This document shows positions 9,228 through 18,200 of a DNA stretch of 64,000 nucleotides, one piece after another. Under the pieces are notes generated by a model. It did no database searches and was not told the DNA's origin. It saw only the letters and a list, made by a program, of their open reading frames with translations. A program made the position numbers and the translations under genes. The stretch is from JBLIRR01 sp049472395 (lineage in GTDB: Bacteria; SZUA-182; DTGQ01; JBLIRR01): positions 248,001 through 312,000 of the forward strand of contig JBLIRR010000003.1 in the NCBI GenBank assembly GCA_049472395.1, written 5' to 3'. Numbering within the stretch: the first letter of the stretch is position 1; every line of letters starts with the position of its first letter.

Positions 9228-9357
9228 GCTGTTTAAAGCAGCCTCATATGCCAGGATCTTTTCCACCATCACTTCTGCATGGACTGCGCTTGCCGCAGGA
9301 AGCCTTCCGATATGAATATCAGGCAGATCGTCACCACCCCCACGCCTCACAATAAAT
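9228..9357 (-). pseudogene. Fragment of a second C25 (gingipain-like) peptidase gene
   Basis: On the minus strand the frame reads GGGDDLPDIHIGRLPAAS and then AEVMVEKILAYEAALNS. The intact C25 protein encoded at 12210-20219 has GGDDIPDMHIGRLPAVN and AEVMVNKILAYEDALNS in the corresponding place. About 43 residues are preserved and both flanks are lost. It is therefore the relic of a paralogous peptidase gene, not a small gene. Confidence 0.8.
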
Positions 9358-9373
9358 TGTGTAAGGCATCCAT

Positions 9374-9403
9374 CCCCACGCGCGGGGCGGGGCGTTTTAT
9401 TTT
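9374..9403 (+). terminator. GC-rich stem followed by T-run, possible terminator
   Basis: CCCC and GGGG at 9374-9377 and 9384-9387 can pair, and a second GC block runs into TTTTATTTT. The surrounding ~60 bases also resemble 20306-20360 upstream of the intact C25 gene (shared CATCCCCAC, GGGGCG, GATGGT and AGGGAACA). The segment may therefore instead be the old 5' flank of the lost peptidase copy. Confidence 0.3.
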
Positions 9404-9518
9404 AATAGATGGTAAGGGAACAAACTTTTACTCTTATCATTAATATTATCGGCATTAATAAAAAAATCAAAAAAAATTTTAAAAATTTAGTATTGAAAAA
9501 AGTAATAAATCGAATTAT

Positions 9519-9550
9519 AATGTATGACAAACATAATGTATGACAAACAT
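9519..9550 (+). repeat. Two tandem 16-bp repeats upstream of the DUF234 ATPase gene
   Basis: AATGTATGACAAACAT occurs twice head to tail (9519-9534 and 9535-9550), 21 nt before the ATG at 9572 in strongly AT-rich DNA. The site could be a paired operator or a simple duplication. Nothing in the sequence decides between these. Confidence 0.7.
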
Positions 9551-9571
9551 ATTAAATAACTGGCAGGAATT

Positions 9572-10945
9572 ATGAAATTATCTTTTTTAAACAGAAATAG
9601 AGAAATTAGTAGAATAAATAAAGCTATTAATACTCAGGGCTCGGCTTTTATTGTAGTGTATGGTAGACGTCGCTGCGGCAAGTCAACTCTTTTGCAGCAC
9701 ATTTCAAGAGAACAGGATATCTATTATCTTGCGGATCAAAGGGAAACTATTCTTCAAATAGAGGCGATAGCACACGAAATTGAACGAACCATACCACACT
9801 TTACTTCTGTCCATTATCCTTCATGGGATGCTTTATTGATGAATTTAAATGAACGCGCTGAGAGAAATTCTTGCCTGATTTTAGATGAATTTCCTTATTT
9901 GGTTCAAAGCTCTCCTGAACTACCAAGTATCCTTCAGCGCTTTCTTGATTCTCCTGTTGAAAAAAAAATTAATTTAATTATTAGCGGTTCTTCTCAAAGA
10001 ATGATGAGTGGTATTGTATTAGATGCAACTGCTCCTCTTTATGGCAGAGCAAAAGAATTATTAAAAATTAATCCGTTAAACCCTGGCTGGATTACCGATG
10101 CTTTTTCGATAGATGCGTCTGAAGCGGTTAAGGCGTATTCAATACTGGGAGGTGTTCCCCGTTACTGGGAATTAGCTCAAGATTATGACAATCTTGATGA
10201 TTCATTAAAACAACTTATTCTCGATAAAGATGGCGTTCTTCATGATGAACCTATGAGACTTTTACTGGATGATATGCGCAGCGCTACTCAGCCATATTCA
10301 ATTTTAACGCTTATCGGATACGGTTGTCATCGTTTGTCTGAAATAGCGGGAAGATTAGGCAAGCCTTCGAATAATTTGACAAGACCACTGGCGACTCTCA
10401 TTGACTTAGGCTATGTTCACCGAGATGTGCCTTTCGGAGAAAATATTAAATCTACAAAGCGTACATTATATAAATTAAATGATCCCTTTCTAAATTTTTA
10501 TTTTACTTTTGTTTTGCCAAATAAAACACTTCTTGGAATGGGTTTAACTGAAAAAGTTTATAATAGTCTAAAAAAATATTTACCACATTATATTTCCGGA
10601 ATTTGGGAGGAAATGGCACGGCTTTCGGTGCCTCATTTAGATATCGATAGTATTCAATGGGGCCCCGCAAGGCGATGGTGGGGCAATAATAAAAATAATA
10701 TGCCTATGGAGATAGATATTGTTGCTGAGTCAATTGATAAAAAATATGTGCTTATCGGAGAAGCTAAATGGACGGATGGATCTGATATAAAGGTACTTAA
10801 GTCAAAACTTGAAAGCGAAATCGATGAATTACCCTTTTTAAAAGGGAGAAAAATGGTTTTTGCCTATTGGCTGAAAAACAGTACAAAAGAAAAATCTCTC
10901 TCACACATTATCACTGCCGAGGATGTTTTAAGATGCCTAAAATAA
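9572..10945 (+). CDS. AAA+ ATPase with DUF234 nuclease-like C-terminus
   Basis: The 457-residue product belongs to the archaeal-type ATPase/DUF234 group. The Walker A motif GRRRCGKST lies at residues 31-39 and the Walker B motif CLILDEF at about 101-107. A sensor-like SGSSQRMMSG follows, then a winged-helix region (LSEIAGRLGKPSNNLTRPL). The C-terminal DUF234 PD-(D/E)XK-like region contains EIDIVAES and VLIGEAKWTD. These proteins are common in accessory regions, with probable roles in DNA or toxin-antitoxin-like functions that remain unclear. The gene is noticeably more AT-rich than its neighbours and stands alone behind a tandem-repeat upstream region, which fits horizontal acquisition. Confidence 0.85.
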   Translation: MKLSFLNRNREISRINKAINTQGSAFIVVYGRRRCGKSTLLQHISREQDIYYLADQRETILQIEAIAHEIERTIPHFTSVHYPSWDALLMNLNERAERNSCLILDEFPYLVQSSPELPSILQRFLDSPVEKKINLIISGSSQRMMSGIVLDATAPLYGRAKELLKINPLNPGWITDAFSIDASEAVKAYSILGGVPRYWELAQDYDNLDDSLKQLILDKDGVLHDEPMRLLLDDMRSATQPYSILTLIGYGCHRLSEIAGRLGKPSNNLTRPLATLIDLGYVHRDVPFGENIKSTKRTLYKLNDPFLNFYFTFVLPNKTLLGMGLTEKVYNSLKKYLPHYISGIWEEMARLSVPHLDIDSIQWGPARRWWGNNKNNMPMEIDIVAESIDKKYVLIGEAKWTDGSDIKVLKSKLESEIDELPFLKGRKMVFAYWLKNSTKEKSLSHIITAEDVLRCLK

Positions 10946-11015
10946 ATGGACGCGTAATGCTCATCGGCAGCTATTCAATAGCGGATTAATTTAAAATGCA
11001 TTTATAGAAGTTCTG

Positions 11016-11297
11016 TTAATTTATGACAGAAGATTTTAGCTTCTTAATCTCTTCCACCGGGAGACCTGTTATATCTGCTATATCATTTATCGGATACTTC
11101 TTGCTCAGCATCTTCTTCGCAGCTTCAATTTTTGCTTTTTTTATACCTTCTTTTTTCCCTTTTTCTATACCTTCTTTTTTCCCTTTTTCTATTAATTGTT
11201 CTGCTACTGTCATAAGGACACCTCCTGTCTCTTTTGAAAAAGTCTCCTCGATTATTTCTTTTAATCTTTCTGAGGTTGCGTCATCCCTTGTACTCAT
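11016..11297 (-). pseudogene. C-terminal remnant of an Rpn/PD-(D/E)XK transposase-like gene
   Basis: The 93-residue frame contains MTVAEQLIEKGKKEG, a duplicated GIEKGKKEGIKKAK stretch, and ends with ITGLPVEEIKKLK. That is the characteristic tail of Rpn-family (recombination-promoting nuclease/putative transposase) proteins. The same frame continues upstream of the ATG as VPLLFRYI, also family-like, before being cut at the PIN gene stop (11327). The nuclease core is missing, so this is a relic. The repeated Lys/Glu coiled segment is encoded by near-identical DNA repeats at 11143-11188. Confidence 0.7.
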
Positions 11298-11326
11298 TAT
11301 ATATCTAAATAATAGCGGTACGCTGA

Positions 11327-11824
11327 CTACACAATATCAGAAATACTCCGAACCGGAGAAAAAAATCCTTCTTTTATCATCCGAAAAAGAATATTATCTG
11401 CATTATCCAGACTGATTTGATTGTCCGAATAGGATGCTTTTAGGATACCTATGGTTCCCGATACCGGAATTCTCATTTGAGAACACTGCGCTCTTGCTGC
11501 CCGGTCATCGGTTACCACAATTACATCTTGTTCTTTTGCCAAAGCGACACAGGAGGCCTCCCCTTTTCCAAGATGTCCTATCAATCCCAGGAAATGCTTA
11601 TGTTCTGCAAATGATAAGGAGAGTAGTTCGAATGCTTTATTATCGATGAGTTCTCTAATCATTTTCAGTTTTGGATATTCCGAAATTCCCGCAGAGATCT
11701 CGTCAAATACCTCCCAAGTAATAATCCCACGCGTGCGATAGCGTTCTTCAAGAATGAATAGCGAATCCGAAAGGAGAAAATTACTAAGTACTACGGTATC
11801 GAAGACCCATTTCATCTCAGGCAT
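11327..11824 (-). CDS. PIN-domain toxin-like nuclease
   Basis: The 165-residue protein has a PIN-like acidic set: VFDTVVLSN (Asp9), GKGEASCVALA (Glu89) and VVTDDRAAR (Asp106/107), followed by GTIGILKA, typical of this toxin-like subfamily. PIN toxins are RNases held inactive by a cognate antitoxin. The gene overlaps the upstream RHH-type gene by eight bases, the usual antitoxin-toxin order. Its C-terminus ends exactly where an Rpn-family remnant begins in another frame, so the last residues may have been altered by that junction. Confidence 0.8.
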   Translation of the reverse strand: MPEMKWVFDTVVLSNFLLSDSLFILEERYRTRGIITWEVFDEISAGISEYPKLKMIRELIDNKAFELLSLSFAEHKHFLGLIGHLGKGEASCVALAKEQDVIVVTDDRAARAQCSQMRIPVSGTIGILKASYSDNQISLDNADNILFRMIKEGFFSPVRSISDIV

Positions 11825-12128
11825 TATTCACATCATCTTCAAGAAATGAATTATTCTGGGGGATGTCATGTTCTTCCAACCATTTCCTTGTTTTTAAAAC
11901 GTTCATTCCCATTTCTTCAGCAAGCTTTCCAAGGCTTATATACCCCCCTTGAAAAGCCTCGAGAGCGCGCCTCTGTTTTTCGCCCAAATCAAGTAATTCA
12001 AGTTGATAACAAGAAATAACCGCATGTCTTATCAATTCTCCTACAGAAGTCGCACGTTTCCTGGATAATGCTTTTAATCCATCGGCCAGTTCCGGTTTTA
12101 CTTTTATATGTAAGGTTGAACTTTGCAT
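11817..12128 (-). CDS. Ribbon-helix-helix / UPF0175-like antitoxin
   Basis: The start chosen is the ATG at 12126-12128, preceded by GGAG at suitable spacing; earlier in-frame ATGs lack one. The 103-residue product starts MQSSTLHIKVKPELADGL, then SVGELIRHAVISCYQ (RHH-like), and continues with a helix-turn-helix-like part (ISLGKLAEEMGMNVLKTRKW) resembling UPF0175 proteins. The pair with the overlapping PIN gene forms a probable type II toxin-antitoxin module. Such antitoxins usually repress their own promoter, here expected within 12129-12209. Confidence 0.75.
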   Translation of the reverse strand: MQSSTLHIKVKPELADGLKALSRKRATSVGELIRHAVISCYQLELLDLGEKQRRALEAFQGGYISLGKLAEEMGMNVLKTRKWLEEHDIPQNNSFLEDDVNNA

Positions 12129-12209
12129 CTTAATCGCTCCTAATGAAAAATATGTATAAGATCTTATATATATATTAAACATCAGGTATAATAATGTCAA
12201 TAGAGAATT

Positions 12210-15200
12210 TCAATTAATAATTGATGCCTTGTCACTTCTATCATATGAGAAGAGAGTAGAAATAAAGCATCCCTTGCCAAGATTCGAGCTGTCCTGTGAG
12301 GTAGACGGCCCATCAACAATGGTTACCGTGCCTGTGACGATATACGTATCCCAGGGATTAGCCTGCTTAGGCTCCGAGCGGGGTATCGTGCCCGTTCTGC
12401 CGCTTACACTCCGTGAGCGGACGCTCTCATCACCGTCAAAATCAACAGAGGTTAGGACATAATAATACGTGGTATCGCTCTTGCCCAAGTTTTCCTCATA
12501 GGGAAGAAGCCAGTAAGGGATATAGGGGGATACAAGGCTGTACTCTCCATCGGGTGTAGTGCTCCGGTAAAGGTTATACGCAAACACAGGCTCGCCGTCA
12601 CAGTCAAGCGCCTCATCCCAACTCAGCATCACACCGCCCTCAGGGCCAGGCTCAGCCTCGACCTTCAGATTCAAGGGCTTTCTCGGAATCGGGACTTTAA
12701 GGCTCATGGCCGGATCTCCGAAAAGGAGAAAGGTTCCACCCTCGGGCTCCGGCCCAAACTGATTGGCCAGAAGGGTCTGCTTGGCAAGAGTGATGGCTGG
12801 TCCCAGGGTGCGGACATCCTCTGTAAAGAGCGCATCAAAAACCGCGGTATCAAGAACATGCTGCCCCTTCGGATCGGTCATCGCCGCGGACATAAAGGCT
12901 GATATGGCCCCGCCTTCCCCGGCGCGAAGGAGCGCTTCTGCCATGCAGGGAAAACTCCACGACTCAGGATAGATAAAATACCCGGTCAGACAGGTCATAC
13001 TGACAAAGAAGGGCAGCATCCGCTCATTGGTAAGATCTGGCACATCCTGATTATTAAAAATACTCTCCATGCCCCATACTTGCGTTGAGCCGTGGCCGCT
13101 ATAGTTGACCATAAGAGAGCCCTCATTGATCTTGGCTTTTATCTCGCCCTTTAAACCGGAGGCACTATAATAATTATCAAGATAGGCCTTAAAGGGAGCG
13201 TTAAGCCCGGGGGGCACCAGGGCGGATGAGTCTTCGCTCATGATTTCAAAGGATTCTTCATCATCGTTGTTTTGGTTATCAGCGATAAAGAGCACATTCT
13301 TCTCCCAGCTCTTACTATTTAAGGCATCCTCGTAGGCGAGGATTTTATTTACCATCACTTCTGCCTGCTCGGCATTCACCGCGGGAAGCCTTCCTATATG
13401 CATGTCCGGGATATCGTCACCACCCTCAAGCATCACAAACCAATCATCAGAGGGGCCCTCTCCCATAACACGGGTTGCGGACAGATAGGCGGGAAGGTAC
13501 GAGAAGTTCTGCTCCAGCCCATTCAGGTTATTTTTATAATCATAGGTGCTATCACCCAACAAAAGCACATACCGGGGCGCAGGCCGGCTCCAGCTTTCAT
13601 AGGCGAATTCAAGAAAATCTTTGATGGCGTTAGGTGTTGGAAATCCATAGGCAAACTCGTTATAGATTATGTCAACATCGATTATCTTTACCCTAAGTCC
13701 CTGGCTCTGGCGCAAGGCTGCAAGCTCGGAAAGCCACGGATAAAGCTCTCCATGCAGATCCCAGCCGATATCTCTATGGGTGATCACGAGGTAATCAGCC
13801 CCATTGCTCGTATTGGTAAGGTTTTCGCGAGTGTTGGCGGAGAGTGACAGAGGCAATTTCTGCGCTCCTTGTGAAAGGGTATAAAAAGTCATCTCTCCGC
13901 TCTCGCCCGCATCATACTGGGGCTCAAAATCAAGGGTATAGGACTCAGCAGCGCCCGTGACAGTGAAATTGAGCGCGACTTTTGCCTCATCGGGTAAGGT
14001 AATATCATAGAGCAGAAGATCGCTTTCGCTAAATCCCGAGACCTGCCCACGGGACCCTGCACTGAGCGTGAATAAAAGCTGGTCATTGTCAGCAATAAAG
14101 CTTCGTGGATAGGAGGCTTTGAACCAATCAACCGCAATGACATCGGTCTCGCCGTTGCATTTTAAGCCCACTGTGTTTGATCCGCTCACAAGATCAATCC
14201 CACTGAGCGAGGCCTGATACGATTCAACACCCACCCATGTAACAGTCGAAAGATATACTCCATTACAATAAATCTCAACCTCATGCTCATTTTCACCAAG
14301 CCCCCACATACATACTGTAAGGCTCCCCTTGCCGGCAACACCGGGCAATGTCAAGGTAAAGGGAACAATGCTGCCAGGGGCAGGTGTGTTCTGGTCCACC
14401 CACTCTATCCCCTCGCCCTGGATTGCGGTGGAAAATACCCACCTGTCGAGCGAGTCCCCGCCCGGCAGCATGAGAAGATAATACTCATCCTGCTCATAAT
14501 GAACCGTATCTATAAAGGTTTCAGGAACAGCCCCGCCTACCGGGGCAGCTTCAAGCTGTGCCATTCGCTTCGGCTCACCCTCCCCTCCTTCGGTAATAAG
14601 GAAATAGACATTATCATTCGTGTATTTAACGTATTCCTCATGAACCAGGGTGCCGTAAAACTCGATGTAATCCCCAAAATCGAGCAGGTTGTTCCCATCC
14701 TGATCATAAATATAAAGGGCTACTTCTCTTCCGAGGTTATAGAGCCTGAGCAGGCGAAGGTCAATCTCGCTGACCGGCACGCCTTTACTTTCAAGATAAC
14801 CTTTATCAAGCCGGTAAATTCCCTTATCGGCAAGGGTGAGTGTATAAAAAGCCTCTGACGTTGGTGGGGTCCAGGCCCGTGCCATCCTTGATGCCCTTGC
14901 CCTTGACACAGCAGCTCTTTCGGCTTTTCCTTTTCGCTCCTCTTCCTTAAAGTTGATCCTCACCATGATACGCGAGAGAAGGGTAAGCTCCCTGGCAGCC
15001 GGATTAAATGCCAGGGGATAGAAGAGAAGGTGAAGCTTCCTCTGGCCCCTGAAGATATAGGTATCTCCACAACGCGCGATATCGCGCGGGAAGAGGGTAT
15101 CAGCAGCGTATGCCGCTTCATCAATGGTAAAAATCTCGGTCACCTCATCAATGCCTCCCTCTGTGCTCGCGACCTTCTCAGGAAGTGGGTATACCCAATA

Positions 15201-18200
15201 ATCTTGATGGATCGTGCTTTCTGTCCCTATCACCTCCAAGGCCGCATCAACACCCTCTGGAAGGTCAAGGAGCACGCCCTTAAAGGGAAGCTCTGGCCAT
15301 CCTGTTTCGCTCGTAAATCCATGGATATAATCCCTGATGCGGAGACGGTCGTATGTATTTTTATCCTCGGCAATGATCTTTTCACTTTCAAAGGCCTCGG
15401 TATGAAGCTCAAGGGTGATGCCGGTGTCATCGGAGGATATGATTATGACCGGTTGTTTCACGTGCTTTGAGGAAAAGGGGGCCTCTTGGTGGTCAATCCA
15501 TAGGCCCTCATCACCATCGCATATTCCGTCACCATCCGTGTCCGGATTGAGCGAATCAGTCCCTCGCTCATACTCCTCAAGGTTGGTAAGGCCATCCCCA
15601 TCAGGATCAAGGCCTGAATCATTAAGCATCGGATTAAGGCCGTAGGCGATCTCCCAGTCATCGGGTATGCCGTCCCCATCCCAGTCCACACAGATCGGAC
15701 CGTGCATGGTGCGCTTTCCCCCGATCTCAATATCCTCAAGCTTATAGTAGTAAAGCGTGCCCGGCGTAACTTCCGCGTCATAATGAGTATACTTCTTTCC
15801 CCGGACAGAAAAGCTCAAGCCTGGGATCATTTTATCGGTAATCCGCGTAAAGGGTCCGAAGGGATTTCGTGCCTTGTAGAGGTAAAAGCCCAGATTGTCA
15901 ATCTCCTGGGCCGTCTCCCACGAGAGCATCATTGTGCCGTCCTGCTGACCCTTTGCCCTAAAGTAGGTAAGGCTCACCGCGGTGGGGCGGCCATACTCGT
16001 CACTCTCGTAGCTGTTCGGATCATACGAATAGAATGTCGAGGGGGATGACTGGTTGTTGTACTCGGTTGCCATCCAGGAAACTGAACGGGCAATGCTGGA
16101 TACGCGGATTTCATCAAGGAAGCCGTTAAACCAGCCAAAGCTTTCTGTGTAACATTTCCCTCCAATCACAAAGTCCATTCCGGTGGAATCATCTATGGTG
16201 CCTGGTGCATTCGTCGTATTATCGTTGTCAAGTACGGTATTAACGTAATGTTTAACGTATGTTCCATCGAATGTTACTACGACATATGCCCATTCATTCG
16301 GAGGAATGTCTATAGCACCATGCCAGAGGTCTTTCTTGGCTCCTCCTATAAAGAATTCTGATCCTAACGTTGTTGTACTTGCGTCTAGGCCATATATGTA
16401 TGGAGTATATATTCGGGCAGAACTGTTATTCCTTGTAACAAAAGTATACCATTTATCTTTGGCTGGCCGCGCTGCTATATTAACCCAGGCTGATACTGTA
16501 ATTTGCTGTGTAATGTTTAAGCTATCGCCGGTACCGCAATATATCCCATCATCACTTGCGTCAAACTCTTGTCCCCCGTCTATTTGCCCATCCTGCCCTG
16601 TTGCCGAAACATCATCCGTGCCATCATTATCATTTGAGGTGGAATCTTGATAAAGGCCTCCAGCCCCTGTTCCGCTCTGATCTTCGGCTAAATGCCACAC
16701 ACCCTTGAAATTCTCATCCCACACATTCTCCGGACTCTCCGTAGGTTCGGTGACGCATTCGCTCCCATAATAGATGTATATATCCGTGCTTGTATCGCCG
16801 GAGAGAAAGGGGATCTTCACCCAGGCAACGAGGTGGCCGGTTGTGGCGTTATATTCTTCAACCTCGTGATATAGGTCGCAGGGAGCATATCCATCACAGA
16901 CGGACGTATCAGAACTTCTGAATATAATGTCATAGCCGCTTGCGTGCGTCACATCGCCGCTGTAATCAATATGCCTCAAATGATCATCGGTCACATCAAA
17001 GAGAAAGGGAAAATCGTAGAGGTCTGCGCTTACCTTATCGCAATCTATGGTGATCAGATTGCGATAGGAAAAGGTGCAGAAATTATCCTCAACATCCCCC
17101 ACAGTGATAAACCCATCATCAGTTGCATCCTTGTTCGGCCACATCTGGTTGTTGTAGCAGGTTTTAATCCAATCAGCATCTCGGATTGTATTTGATACGC
17201 GCACCTCATCGATTTGGGTACCATCAACCGAGCCAGCAACATCATTATACCAGCGATGTATCATAAAACTGCAGTCATTCGTCATGTCTGTATTGACTGT
17301 CCCTGCTACTACAAATCCACCATCCAGATAGATTTTAAACTCATTGCTCCCGGTTCCTTCCCGGACAGCCGCGAGGTGGTGCCACTCTCCATCATCGCCA
17401 TTCTCACCATACTCGACATAGTCTCCATAGTAATACGCAAACGTATCGTGACTTTCGCTTTCGTAAATATAAAGGCCATTATAGGTGCCACTATAGATAT
17501 TTTTAGTCACAAAGGGATCAGTATCCCCTCCACCCTTCACCCACAGGCTCACAGAGAAATTTGATGTACCAAAATCAAAATCATCCACATCACCAAAATC
17601 AATATATTTACCAACCGCATCAAACTGCAAAGCATCGCCGATTCTTCCTGCGATCTGGTCGCCGCTCACCATGCTCCCCTGATCCGTGCCATCGTGATCA
17701 TTCGAGGTCGAATCCTTGATCCCACCCGTCCCGGCTGTGGAGGGGTCCTCCTTCAGGTGCCACACTCCCTTGAAATTATCATCCCACACCTCCTCCGGCT
17801 CTTCCGTGGGATCAGTAATGCATGCGTTGCCATAATACATATAAATGGTCGTATCGGTTTCCTTAGAAAGGGAGTTAACTCTCACCCAGGCAACTAAGGT
17901 CCCGTTGCTTCCGTCGTAGTCTTCAATCTCGTGATAGAGGCCGGTCTTACCATTTGATGCCCTGAAGATGATGTCATCGCCATCCGCATCCTCTATACAG
18001 CCGTTTACGGGGTCCTCGGCCGTGGTCTTTAGCCAATCACCGGATATGTCAATAAGCACAGGAAAGCCGGTCGCAGGCAGCTCGCCGCTGTTATCCATAC
18101 CTACCTTCGTATGATCCATAGCGATCGCCCTGCGGTAGAAAAAGGTGCAGATTGTTTTCTCATTTCCCAGGCTTTTTATAAAATAGCCCTCTCCGATAGT

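Noticed and set aside
11143..11188. Short tandem repeats as a possible CRISPR or VNTR
   Set aside because: They encode the Lys/Glu-rich repeat common in Rpn-family C-termini, and there are no spacers.
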